This document shows, piece after piece, positions 44,139 to 52,943 of a DNA stretch of 64,000 nt; the first letter of the stretch is position 1; every line of letters begins with the position of its first letter. The notes under the pieces are model-generated. The model did no database searches. It was not told where the DNA came from and worked only from the letters and a program-made list of their open reading frames with translations. The position numbers and the translations under genes were made by a program. The stretch spans positions 124,001-188,000 of the forward strand of contig CAYXTP010000001.1 in NCBI GenBank assembly GCA_964467985.1, written 5' to 3'. Origin of the DNA: GCA-2720975 sp964467985. Its GTDB lineage: Bacteria; Planctomycetota; UBA1135; GCA-002686595.

Positions 44139-45071
44139 CTATTCCGACAGAATGCAGCCAGTCTTGGACTTGAGCAGCTCGTTGCTCCCCTTGAAGCGAG
44201 TGCCAACGGCCTCATTGATTTCCCGCTGCATGCGTCGATTGCACCTTTCATGCAGGGCGCGGGGCCAGAGTCGATCGATCTTATTGAGACGTGATCCCAC
44301 CGAGGGCACACGGAATCTGGCGACTGGGTTGTTGGTGTCGCCGTAGAAGACCCGATTGAAGCGCGCCCGTAAGGCGATCGTCCAGCCGCCGAGGGACTTG
44401 CGCGCATATTCCTCGGGGGCGTGAGCGATGGGGTCGGCGCCCGCGAAGGACAGGAGTTCATTGCAAAAGCTCAGCCGATGGCGCACGAATTCCTCGAACG
44501 CCAGTACGAGCACGTTCTCGGATCCAAACAGTTGGGTGTAGAACTGAACCAGTCGGTCGTACTCCAGGTACCTAAAATCGAAGGTCGGCTGACGATCGCT
44601 CCCCGGGGGAAACATGTACTGGGACAGGGTCAGGTAACCGCCATTGCGCACGTACTCCTTGTAGAGCGAGAGCAGCATTGCGTCTTGCTTGCGGACGACA
44701 ATGAGGATCTTTGCATCAGGCCAAAGGGAGTGAAGTCGGTGGGCCAAGACGGTGCTGTCGTGCCCGCCGGAGACCGGATGCCCCACCAACAGCTCATTCG
44801 AGACTACTGGGACGGAGCCCTGCTGACGGAGGGCATCCACTCGTTCCTCGAATCGACGGGCGACGGTGTTGGGCTCATACCACAGGGGGAAAGGTCGGAT
44901 CAAGTTGTCCCGGACCTCATCAATGGGCGCGGCGAGTTGGATGTTGGACGCCTCTCCCGCGAAGAGAAAAGACTGCAACCAAGTACTCGCGGTCTTGGGG
45001 TAACCGACGTGAATCAACAAAGCATGTCTCTCGGCGTGGTGATCGAGCTGCGCCCGTAGGGGAGGTTCCAT
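44139..45071 (-). CDS. Sulfotransferase family protein
   Basis: This 310-residue protein has the 5'-PSB loop HVGYPKTASTWLQSFLF and the 3'-PB motif VVRKQDAMLLSLYKEYV, clear signatures of the PAPS-dependent sulfotransferase fold. The rest is alpha/beta with a basic C-terminal half, as in carbohydrate sulfotransferases. It leads the minus-strand glycan operon, so the product is likely a sulfated surface polysaccharide or glycolipid. ATG 45071 was preferred to an upstream start at 45098. Confidence 0.82.
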   Translation of the reverse strand: MEPPLRAQLDHHAERHALLIHVGYPKTASTWLQSFLFAGEASNIQLAAPIDEVRDNLIRPFPLWYEPNTVARRFEERVDALRQQGSVPVVSNELLVGHPVSGGHDSTVLAHRLHSLWPDAKILIVVRKQDAMLLSLYKEYVRNGGYLTLSQYMFPPGSDRQPTFDFRYLEYDRLVQFYTQLFGSENVLVLAFEEFVRHRLSFCNELLSFAGADPIAHAPEEYARKSLGGWTIALRARFNRVFYGDTNNPVARFRVPSVGSRLNKIDRLWPRALHERCNRRMQREINEAVGTRFKGSNELLKSKTGCILSE

Positions 45072-45220
45072 ACTACGATTCTGTGAGATGGCGATCACAG
45101 CCTCGGTGGGGTTTGACTGGCCGGCGAGCCTACGGACGCTTACTGCAGCGGCGACTTGTGGAGTTCGGATTCAGAAGCGCACAATTCCTTGCTGTGACTC
45201 CTCCCTTCAGTCTTCGCACG

Positions 45221-45379
45221 ATGGTCATTAGGGCTCTCTGCTTGAGCCTAGGACTCTTCGCCCTGTATGGCTTCATGGCCGCCGGGGAGCCTGGGGTCCG
45301 CTGGGTCTGGCGAGCAGGCTATGCCGTCTTGGCGCTTGTTTGCCTGTGCGCGCTCGTGGCTAGTCGGCGTCGCGCCTAG
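45221..45379 (+). CDS. Possible small two-helix membrane protein
   Basis: A 52-codon frame encodes MVIRALCLSLGLFALYGFMA, a short loop (GEPGVRWVWRAG), a second hydrophobic segment (YAVLALVCLCALVA) and a basic end SRRRA, a reasonable helical hairpin with positive-inside polarity. In-frame GTG 45158 would add 21 residues. It overlaps the 3' end of the Nudix gene by 20 bp. It has no Shine-Dalgarno and no recognised family, so it may not be translated. Confidence 0.35.
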   Translation: MVIRALCLSLGLFALYGFMAAGEPGVRWVWRAGYAVLALVCLCALVASRRRA

Positions 45380-45971
45380 CTGGGAATACGAGCTCACTCA
45401 CGATTCGAAAGGTCAGACCCCAGATGCGGCGTCCATCAAAGTCCCAACAAGGCAACTGCACAACGCTTCCATCCTGTTTTGTGTAAGCAAAGCTCCCTTC
45501 AAGCTCACCGCTGAGGACTTGCACCAGTGGCAACCAAAACGTCTCGGTGGCTTCGGGACCGGGTGTCGTCCCGGGGCGGGACCTTAGCAGGTGAACGAAG
45601 GGCACGATCGTAGTGTCCATCCAGCCGCTTCGAGAGCGGGCCTGGATCGGTGGCAGCAGACCTAACTCTTCGGCACCCCGGGTGCCTTCCTGTGCGAGGT
45701 CCAAGCCCACTTCTTCGAATGTCTCGCGACGCGCTGTGTGGGCGAGATTCGAGTCCGTGGGTTCCTCGCGCCCTCCCGGCAGACTGATCTGTCCCGACCA
45801 GGGGTCGTTGGGATGTTCTACACGCCGCATCATCAATACGGAGTGTCCGAGCTCGTCCGGTGCGAGGCAAATCGCGACGGCCGCTCGCGAGTGGTTGTGC
45901 GGGATCTGATCGCTGATCTGTTCCCAAGCTCCCAATCGGTGGCGCAAGGCCTGCAGCTCACTTGAGTCCAT
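45360..45971 (-). CDS. Nudix hydrolase, CoA-pyrophosphatase type
   Basis: This 203-residue protein has SGQISLPGGREEPTDSNLAH, then TARRETFEEVGLDL, giving the Nudix helix with its REtfEEvG metal ligands. The preceding PNDPWSGQISLPGGR is characteristic of the CoA-pyrophosphatase (NudL/YeaB-like) subgroup, which cleaves CoA to phosphopantetheine and 3',5'-ADP. It starts 3 nt after the stop of the membrane sulfatase-like gene, so the two are cotranscribed. The metabolic reason for that pairing is not evident. Confidence 0.85.
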   Translation of the reverse strand: MDSSELQALRHRLGAWEQISDQIPHNHSRAAVAICLAPDELGHSVLMMRRVEHPNDPWSGQISLPGGREEPTDSNLAHTARRETFEEVGLDLAQEGTRGAEELGLLPPIQARSRSGWMDTTIVPFVHLLRSRPGTTPGPEATETFWLPLVQVLSGELEGSFAYTKQDGSVVQLPCWDFDGRRIWGLTFRIVSELVFPARRDAD

Positions 45972-45974
45972 GGC

Positions 45975-48005
45975 CTACGGCTCTTGCTCCTCTTGCGACT
46001 CATCCTCGTCGTCCTCTCCAATGTTGCCTGTGTACCCCAAGCCATCGAAGAGCTCCCGAGCTTCCTGGTCCCGGTGGGACTCGACGAAGTCATGCAAGGG
46101 AATGGGCAGCGAGTCACTCCAGGTTTCGAGGACCCGCCGCAATTCTTCAGCGGCCTGAGCCTGGTCGGGAAACAGGTTGCGAGTCTCGTTGGGATCGTCC
46201 GCGAGGTTGAAGTAGCGAGGTCGCTCGCCGCTGCCCTGCAAGGCTGTGGCCCAGCCCGCAGCTGTCAGGGTTGCGCGTGCCACGATGAGTTTGTGTGTGG
46301 CATTTTGGATTGAGACGAAGCGCCCGTTCTCCGCGAAGGAGTAGGGCTTCACCGATGTGGCCTCTCCATTGACCACGGGCAAGAGGCTGACTCCGTCCAC
46401 GAGCCCGCGCTCCTCACCATCCGGGTCACTCGGCCCAGCGAGCCCCATCAGCTGGCACAGAGTGGGCACCAGGTCCACGCTCTCCACCAACGGCGCGACC
46501 CGCTTGCCGGCCGGCAGGTGTCCTGGCCACGACATCACGAGCGGTACTCGTAGGTTGGTCTGGTACATGAAGTTGTGTTCCCACAGGTCGTGTTCGCCCA
46601 ACTCCTCGCCATGGTCGGAGGTCACAACCACCAAGGTGTTCTCGGTTAGCCCCAGGCTCTCGAGTTCGGCGAGCACGCGACCAATCATGGCGTCCGCTTG
46701 GTCTGTGCCCGCTTCATACAGATCACGGATCCGAGTTCGATCCGGGTCGCTCAGTTCATATTCGCCACTCTCAATCGCGTAACGTGATTCGGCGAAGAAC
46801 GAGTGGATCGGCCCGTCGTAATCTTCATCGACGTACTTCTCTCGGAACTCTGGCAAGGGGTCGTAAGGCGTGTGCGTCGAATACAGGTGCACGAAGGTGA
46901 AGAAGCGGCGATCCGCGTGGTCTCGGATCCAGTTGACTGTATTCGTCGTCACGAGAGTCGGATCGAACCTCTGAGAGAGTTTGTTCTTGACCAGGAAGAG
47001 CAACAAGTCGGACCGGAAGCGACTCCAAGACGAATGCACGTCGACGGTTTCGTGTCCGACCAAGGCCTCAAAGTACGTGTCGAACCCGCGCAATAGACCA
47101 GATCCGTTGGTCACAGTTCCGGTCATGAACGCCGCACAGTGGAAGTCTTCGGCCGTCAGTGTCCCGCCACCTTCGAGGAGCTCCGCTTGCTTCAAGTGCT
47201 GAGCAAACGTGACATTGGGTCGCATACGTACGCCGGGTGCCATCTTCACCAGACCGTGACGACGCGGGTACTTGCCCGTCAGGATCGAACCGAAGCTGGA
47301 CCAAGTGAAGGGCGCTTGGACCATGGCGTTTTCAAAGACCACCCCGTTTGATGCCAGCCGAGCCAGGTTTGGCGTTTCGACGTCTTGGCTGCCGTAGGGT
47401 TCGAGCACGTCATCGCGCAGGGCGTCCACGATGAAGAGCACTACGTTCGGAAGGTCTCGGTTGCGCTCGTTGATGCGGCCGAGCTCTCCGTCGTGCAGGG
47501 TGCCGGCGAGAACAAATGAGCCACCCGCAAGCCAGGCAATTGTCAGCAGCAGCCAGCCCCCGCGGCCCGCGCGGCTCGTGGCGCGAATGAGCGCGGGTCC
47601 TGCGAACCAGGCCAACCCCAGGCCCACGAGGGCCATGACACCGGCGGCTGCCAAACGCCTCGGATCCGTAGCGGGAATGCCGTAGTAGACGAGAGGTCGC
47701 GTCCACCAATAGATTTCCAGAAAGAGACCTAGACCCAAAACCAGGGTCAGGGTCGAGCGCAAGCGGGTGCTGGGCGCACTACGCTGCAACATTCGGCGGA
47801 GGAGCCAGCCCACGACGAGGGTCGCCAGAGCCGCCAGCAAGGCATACAGGGCGGCGGCGCCCGCTAGGCAACCGAGTAGTCCGCGCAGCCCTTCCCAGGC
47901 TCCGTTGCGTGCAGCCAATACCCCGTCCAATAGCCCGAGGGCACCTCCCGCGAGGGCGCCCGAGCGAATTCCGGTGATCGCCGACAGTGTCTGAGTAGTA
48001 CTCAT
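45975..48005 (-). CDS. Membrane-anchored sulfatase-like (Thr-type) protein
   Basis: This 676-residue protein begins at ATG 48005 with about five transmembrane helices (residues 10-175), followed by an extracytoplasmic alkaline-phosphatase-superfamily domain: VVLFIVDALRDDVLEPYGS, APFTWSSFGSILTGKYP, HLYSTHTPYDPL, VVTSDHGEELGEHDLWEHN. Thr sits at the formylglycine position. A polytopic anchor plus such a domain recalls LtaS/EptA-type phospho-group transferases acting on lipid-linked polymers, although the anchor sequence itself matches none I recognise. The tail is LFDGLGYTGNIGEDDEDES. It is cotranscribed with the Nudix gene. Confidence 0.78.
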   Translation of the reverse strand: MSTTQTLSAITGIRSGALAGGALGLLDGVLAARNGAWEGLRGLLGCLAGAAALYALLAALATLVVGWLLRRMLQRSAPSTRLRSTLTLVLGLGLFLEIYWWTRPLVYYGIPATDPRRLAAAGVMALVGLGLAWFAGPALIRATSRAGRGGWLLLTIAWLAGGSFVLAGTLHDGELGRINERNRDLPNVVLFIVDALRDDVLEPYGSQDVETPNLARLASNGVVFENAMVQAPFTWSSFGSILTGKYPRRHGLVKMAPGVRMRPNVTFAQHLKQAELLEGGGTLTAEDFHCAAFMTGTVTNGSGLLRGFDTYFEALVGHETVDVHSSWSRFRSDLLLFLVKNKLSQRFDPTLVTTNTVNWIRDHADRRFFTFVHLYSTHTPYDPLPEFREKYVDEDYDGPIHSFFAESRYAIESGEYELSDPDRTRIRDLYEAGTDQADAMIGRVLAELESLGLTENTLVVVTSDHGEELGEHDLWEHNFMYQTNLRVPLVMSWPGHLPAGKRVAPLVESVDLVPTLCQLMGLAGPSDPDGEERGLVDGVSLLPVVNGEATSVKPYSFAENGRFVSIQNATHKLIVARATLTAAGWATALQGSGERPRYFNLADDPNETRNLFPDQAQAAEELRRVLETWSDSLPIPLHDFVESHRDQEARELFDGLGYTGNIGEDDEDESQEEQEP

Positions 48006-48190
48006 CGATAGAGGGTCCGGAATCGCCGCGCCCAGGGTAGTCGCTCTCGGCAAGAGAACCTGCGGAGACCAACACCCGTCAACGTCAGGATAGGCGACCG
48101 GACGCCTGCGCGCCAAGAAATCGGTCCCAAGCGGCCGTGTCGTTCAAAGGCCAAGGCCAACCCAGATCAACTCTGCTGGAGATTCTCGTC

Positions 48191-51055
48191 TCAGCGAGCG
48201 TAACCCAGGGCTCGCATGGTCTCGAGTTCTTCTGGGCTTAGCAGTACAGGTAGGACTTCATCGACCCCGGTCTCTTGCCAAAGGAAGGCTTCGGAGAGTG
48301 CTGGCCAGCCGATGGTCTCATCGGCTTCTTCGACCGGTAATTGTGAGCGCGCCGTCGTGAACGGGAACGGCTCGGGGTCTTCCGCCAGGCCCAGGTACAG
48401 CCCCCCGCGCGCGGGTTTTCCATCTAGGGAGACATTCACCGTGAGGTTCTGTCCACGGCACCAGAACACGAATTCCATGCGACTCTTGGTCAGTTCAGTA
48501 TCTAGGACCAAGTGCTTGCGATCGAGATCCAGACTGAAGTCCGTCTCGGAAGGCGCGGGCCGGGCCACGAAGTTGGCGTCGAACAGATCGTCGGTTGTTA
48601 CTTCGACGCGCAGTCTCTGACCCACTTCGCCGGCGACTCGTAGGTGATAGCGACCTCTCTGGAGTTGGTCCCAGCGAAACGCATCCATGGCGGCCTTGGC
48701 ACGTGCGACCACCTCAGGGTGTTGCTCCGCGACATTGGTCATTTCACCGGGATCCGCGACGAGGTCGTATAGCGCTTCGGTGTGGAATACCGGGTCGTGC
48801 AAGTACTTGAAGCGACCCAAGATCCAAGCCTTCTGGGCCGAGGAGTCGTATGTGGGATACTCGATAAAGAAGGCGTCATCTTCGGGGGCGTTCTCGGCCA
48901 ATCGATCGACGCCTTGGAAGAACTCGGGCGGTTCGAGTCCCAGCGCGCCCAGGATGGTGGGGGCCAGGTCTATGGCAGCCACGGGTCGCTTCACGTCCAG
49001 GCCCTCGTGAGATCCGGGAATGCGCAGGATCATGGGGATGTGAACCTGGTCGTCGAACAACGTGTACCCATGGTGATAGTGGTTGTGGTCGCCAAGGCCT
49101 TCGCCGTGATCCGCGACGAAGCCGATGATCGTGCGATCCCATTGCCCACTGCTGCGAACTGCATCGAGCACGCGACCGACAGCCGCGTCCATTTCCGCTA
49201 ACTCGGCGTCGTAGTAGTCGTGCACAAAAGCGCGGTCATTCTCTTCGAGGTCCGGCGGCGGCGGGGGGCCTTCGTGCACAAACCAACGGCGTCCGGGTCG
49301 CGGGTCGAGTACCTCGAAGGGCACGTAGGCGCCTCGTCGTCCCAGGAAACGACCCTCGTAGTCGGGATCCGTGAAGGCCTCGCGGTAGCTGTCCTCCGTC
49401 GAATAGGGCAGGTGCGGATCCATGATGTGCCAGAACAGCAACCAGGGTGTGGTCGTGTGTTCTTCCACAAAGGCCGACACTTTGGGTTCGTCCGACGTGG
49501 CGGACTCCATCTTCCAGGCGAAACTGTAGGACTCAAAACCTTGGTCCAGTCCGTAGCTAGGCGAGATCAGCCCGTTGGCCACGATGCCCTGAGTCTCATA
49601 CCCGACTCGCGAGAGGATCTCTGCCAGGGCCGTGGTTGTGGGATCGATTGGCGTCCACTCGTCATGTCCGCCACGACCGGCCCCATGAACGGAGGGGTAG
49701 AGTGAGGTCATGATCGACGAGAAGGACGGGAGCGTCCAAGGCGCCTGGGAGCGCGTCTGGCTGAAGCGCACCCCTTGATCCGCCATGGCCGCCAGGTTGG
49801 GCGTTGTCGGCCGATCGTAGCCGAAGGCGGAGAGGTGATCCGCACGCAGGGTATCCACCCCGATCAACAAGACGTTGAACGGCGCGGGAGCTTGCTCGGC
49901 CGGCTCGATGCGCGGCGTCGCAACCAGCACGGTGTCCAGTAGGTCCGGTTGGTCATCCATGTCGAGTGAAGCAAAGATGATCCGTCCCTCTTGGCCGGCA
50001 ACAGCTCCCAGATCCAACGAGGCCTTCAGCCAGTAGCGGTGATCGCGGTTGGCCCTTGGATCCACGCTGACTCGGCCCAGGGGCGTTCTCAATCCAGCTG
50101 CGTCTTCAAAACCCACATCGATGTGGGCGCCATCGCCTTCTGCCCGTTGGGCTTCTGGGGTCATGCCGTAGTGAAAGCGCAGCATGGGGCGGCTTTCAGC
50201 GCTCGGGACCTGCACGGGAATGGCCAGCCTGGCGGGCGGCGGGATCAAGACGGCGTCGCGCACCTCGCCCATCAGAGTGACTCGCAGGCGCCATGGGGTC
50301 TGGGACTCGTTCCCATCCCTCGGTCGGTAGCTCTGCTTAATGTGGTCGATAACCTCTGGCAGGCTGAGGTTCGTCTGTTCGACACGTAGGTCATCAAAAC
50401 GGGTCACGGCGCCGTCGCTGCCCCCGCTGCGATGCAAGAGCTGCAGTTCCAGGCAGGCTGTCGTCGACTGCGTGATGAAACTCAGGTCGAACGTGTCCCA
50501 GCCCGAAGCATCATGTCGCCTGGAGACTCGCTTGGGCGAGCCGCTGCGCCGGAAGCGTGAGCGGACCGTTGGATCGGTGACCATGCCTCGGTGTTCCACA
50601 ACCCGCAGGCACTCGCGCTGGGTGGAGTCCGCGGACAATGGGTTGTTTTCGAGGCGTACGCGGCCAGTGATGTGTACGCGGGTCAGGGCCCCGCTGGGAA
50701 TGAGAATCACCGCGCGACTGCTGTCCTCGGGAACATCCGGACCCAGTCGCAACTGGCCGCCCGCGAGTCCACCTTCGGATTCCAACTTGCCGAACTCGGT
50801 GCCCCAATCCAAGCTGCGCCCCTGCTCGCGTCCGTACCAAATCGCCTCGGGTGCCGAGTCGAGGAAGTCCCACTCCACGATTGTTGTGGCGCCTTGTTCG
50901 CCCGCCGCGGGAATCCCATCCCATTCGGCCTCTGCCATGCGGTCGAACAACCGGTGGCGCAGAATTTCTGGCGCATCTTCTTGCGCGCCCGCCAACTGGA
51001 ATGGAGTGACGAAAAGGACGGGCAGAGCCAGGGCGTGCAATGTCAGGGTCTTCAT
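48191..51055 (-). CDS. Secreted sulfatase-like (Thr-type) protein with large N-terminal beta region
   Basis: This 954-residue protein has a signal peptide (MKTLTLHALALPVLFVTPFQ, cleavage near AGA/Q). Residues 40-390 look like two beta-sandwich domains (VHITGRVRLENNPLSADSTQ, LELQLLHRSGGSDGAV, YWLKASLDLGAVAGQEGR). The hydrolase domain follows: VLLIGVDTLRADHLSAFGY, APWTLPSFSSIMTS, HIMDPHLPYSTED, GFVADHGEGLGDHNHYHHG. Thr replaces the formylglycine Cys. About 130 extra residues at the C terminus form another beta region ending ELETMRALGYAR. It may bind and act on extracellular glycan or glycolipid. It lies 42 bp after etfA. Confidence 0.78.
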   Translation of the reverse strand: MKTLTLHALALPVLFVTPFQLAGAQEDAPEILRHRLFDRMAEAEWDGIPAAGEQGATTIVEWDFLDSAPEAIWYGREQGRSLDWGTEFGKLESEGGLAGGQLRLGPDVPEDSSRAVILIPSGALTRVHITGRVRLENNPLSADSTQRECLRVVEHRGMVTDPTVRSRFRRSGSPKRVSRRHDASGWDTFDLSFITQSTTACLELQLLHRSGGSDGAVTRFDDLRVEQTNLSLPEVIDHIKQSYRPRDGNESQTPWRLRVTLMGEVRDAVLIPPPARLAIPVQVPSAESRPMLRFHYGMTPEAQRAEGDGAHIDVGFEDAAGLRTPLGRVSVDPRANRDHRYWLKASLDLGAVAGQEGRIIFASLDMDDQPDLLDTVLVATPRIEPAEQAPAPFNVLLIGVDTLRADHLSAFGYDRPTTPNLAAMADQGVRFSQTRSQAPWTLPSFSSIMTSLYPSVHGAGRGGHDEWTPIDPTTTALAEILSRVGYETQGIVANGLISPSYGLDQGFESYSFAWKMESATSDEPKVSAFVEEHTTTPWLLFWHIMDPHLPYSTEDSYREAFTDPDYEGRFLGRRGAYVPFEVLDPRPGRRWFVHEGPPPPPDLEENDRAFVHDYYDAELAEMDAAVGRVLDAVRSSGQWDRTIIGFVADHGEGLGDHNHYHHGYTLFDDQVHIPMILRIPGSHEGLDVKRPVAAIDLAPTILGALGLEPPEFFQGVDRLAENAPEDDAFFIEYPTYDSSAQKAWILGRFKYLHDPVFHTEALYDLVADPGEMTNVAEQHPEVVARAKAAMDAFRWDQLQRGRYHLRVAGEVGQRLRVEVTTDDLFDANFVARPAPSETDFSLDLDRKHLVLDTELTKSRMEFVFWCRGQNLTVNVSLDGKPARGGLYLGLAEDPEPFPFTTARSQLPVEEADETIGWPALSEAFLWQETGVDEVLPVLLSPEELETMRALGYAR

Positions 51056-51062
51056 GCCCAAC

Positions 51063-51068
51063 ACCCTA
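51063..51068 (-). promoter_or_regulatory. TAGGGT hexamer (minus strand), possible -10 element, 7 nt before ATG
   Basis: On the minus strand TAGGGT is followed by GTTGGGC and then ATG 51055. The arrangement nearly repeats that of the dipeptidase gene (16833). It would give the sulfatase-like gene its own promoter in the 42-bp gap after etfA. Confidence 0.35.
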
Positions 51069-51097
51069 CGGGATTCCCGTGATTCTCTAGCGCGTAT

Positions 51098-52054
51098 CTA
51101 CTCCTGCGCTTTCACAGCCTTTACCGCTTCTGTCAAGGCCGGGACCACCTCAAAGGCATCGCCTACGATCCCAAAATCGGCGACCTTGAAGATGGGAGCG
51201 TCTGCGTCCTTGTTGATCGCCACGATCGTGCCTGAGGTGCGCATCCCTGCCAGGTGCTGGATGGCGCCAGAAATGCCCACTGCCACATACAACTGAGGTC
51301 CGACGACCTTCCCCGTCTGTCCGACCTGCTCACTGTGTGGGCGCCAGCCAGCGTCCACAACCGCTCGCGAGGCACCCACGGCGGCGTCTCCGAAGGCTGC
51401 GGCGAGATCTTCGATGAGTGAGAAATGCTCGGCTTCTTTCATTCCCCTGCCGCCAGAAACGACCACGCGCGCTTCCTTCACGTCGAGTTTGGTCTCTCCC
51501 TTGGCCTCGATAGAGACGACCCGAGACTTGGGCTGGGCTGAGATGGCATGTTCGCTGACCTCGACATCGTCTTCACCGGAGTAGGGTTCGAAAACATTGA
51601 GGCGAGTCGTGCAACAGAACGAGGGCGCCGTGCTCGTCAGTTGGGCGATGGCCTTGCCCGCCAACCAGCTGCGCTGCACGGCCAGTTGATCACCTTCTGC
51701 GGTCAGGCCCGTGCAATCGCTGAAGAGCACGGAGTCCAAGTGAGCGGCAACACGGGCGGCCAGGTCTTGGCCGTGATGCGTGCTGGCGGCGATGAAACCA
51801 CCAGCACCCTGCGCGCTGACAACTTCGGCCATGGCACAGGCCACGGCATCTGCGCTGTGTTCGGCGGGGCCGGTCAGAACGACGGCCTTTGCGGCACCGT
51901 GGTTGCCAAGGCCCTGGGCCGCTTGGCTCGCATCAGGACCGGTTAGTACTGCGATGCAGGTTGCCCCGGCCGCACGCGCAGCACCCAGGGCCTCGAGAGA
52001 TCCGCGGCGGGCATTGCCGCCAGATTGTTCAACAAAAACAACGAGGGTGGTCAT
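51098..52054 (-). CDS. etfA: Electron transfer flavoprotein, alpha subunit
   Basis: This 318-residue protein has the ETF-alpha N-terminal domain (TLVVFVEQSGGNARRGSLEA) and the FAD-binding C-terminal domain: VVSGGRGMKEAEHF, GASRAVVDAGW, QVGQTGKVVGPQLYVAVGIS, GAIQHLAGMRTSGTIVAINK. With EtfB it accepts electrons from acyl-CoA and other flavin dehydrogenases and passes them to ETF-quinone oxidoreductase. It lies 13 nt downstream of etfB. Motifs are all intact and the length is normal. Confidence 0.96.
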   Translation of the reverse strand: MTTLVVFVEQSGGNARRGSLEALGAARAAGATCIAVLTGPDASQAAQGLGNHGAAKAVVLTGPAEHSADAVACAMAEVVSAQGAGGFIAASTHHGQDLAARVAAHLDSVLFSDCTGLTAEGDQLAVQRSWLAGKAIAQLTSTAPSFCCTTRLNVFEPYSGEDDVEVSEHAISAQPKSRVVSIEAKGETKLDVKEARVVVSGGRGMKEAEHFSLIEDLAAAFGDAAVGASRAVVDAGWRPHSEQVGQTGKVVGPQLYVAVGISGAIQHLAGMRTSGTIVAINKDADAPIFKVADFGIVGDAFEVVPALTEAVKAVKAQE

Positions 52055-52067
52055 GGTTCGGTGGGGG

Positions 52068-52820
52068 CTAGAGGACCTGAGCCTCGTTGCGAAGGGCGTC
52101 GATCAAGGCCGGCACGGCTTCCGCACCCGTTCCCACAATGCGGCCTTCCGGGCGAGCGGGAGGCGCACACACGTTGTTGACTACGGCCTGGCCGCCAACA
52201 TTCGCCGGGCTCTGTTCTTCCATGGGCTTCTTCTTGGCGGCCATGATGCCCTTGAGGCCCGCATAGCGCGGAGTGTTGAGTCCCTTGTTGCAGGTGATCA
52301 CTGCGGGCAGGGTGAACTCGACGGTCTCCACGCCTTCTTCGGTCTCAACTTTTGCGCTGCCATGGGTTTCTCCGCAGTCGATTTCGATGACGCCACTCAC
52401 GCAAGCCCAACCGAGGTAGGTAGCGCACATGGGGCCGACGGCAGCGTTGTCGCGGTCGGTCGCGACGCGACCCATGAATACGAGCTGGGCGTCTATCTCA
52501 CCGATTGCAGCCGCGAGGCGCTTGGCCGTCGCGCGGCAGTCGGATGTCATCCACTGGTCGTCAGTCAGTACCACTGCTTTGTCAGCGCCTTTGGCTAGGC
52601 ACTCGCGGATCTCCTTGGACCCGTCCGCCGGGCCGAGCGTCAGGGCAGTGACTTCGCCGCCCAGTGACTCCTTGGTGAGTACGGCCTGTTCCAGAGCGAT
52701 CTCGTCGTAGAAGGAGATCATGTAGGGCAGGCCGTCAGTTTCCAGGCCTGAGGAGTCGGCCTTGAAACGCACTTCGGCGTCCGTTGTGGGGACGCGCTTG
52801 ACACAGGCGATGATGTTCAT
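52068..52820 (-). CDS. etfB: Electron transfer flavoprotein, beta subunit
   Basis: This 250-residue protein begins MNIIACVKRVPTTDAEVRFK and carries the AMP-binding part of ETF-beta: YDEIALEQAVLTKESLGGEV, ECLAKGADKAVVLTD, DAQLVFMGRVATDRDNAAVG and the C-terminal signature LPAVITCNKGLNTPRYAGLK. It forms the heterodimer with EtfA. It is the first gene of etfBA. The 123 bp to lptB upstream contain no evident terminator. Confidence 0.96.
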   Translation of the reverse strand: MNIIACVKRVPTTDAEVRFKADSSGLETDGLPYMISFYDEIALEQAVLTKESLGGEVTALTLGPADGSKEIRECLAKGADKAVVLTDDQWMTSDCRATAKRLAAAIGEIDAQLVFMGRVATDRDNAAVGPMCATYLGWACVSGVIEIDCGETHGSAKVETEEGVETVEFTLPAVITCNKGLNTPRYAGLKGIMAAKKKPMEEQSPANVGGQAVVNNVCAPPARPEGRIVGTGAEAVPALIDALRNEAQVL

Positions 52821-52943
52821 CGGGTCGGGGGCAGGGGGGAATCAGACGCCCGCGGCGTGTGGCCGGGGTGAGTTCGGTTTTGGGCGAAGCAGGATATCGG
52901 CACTGGCCCCCAGGAGCAAGACGCGCGGCCTGCGCACCTGTGC

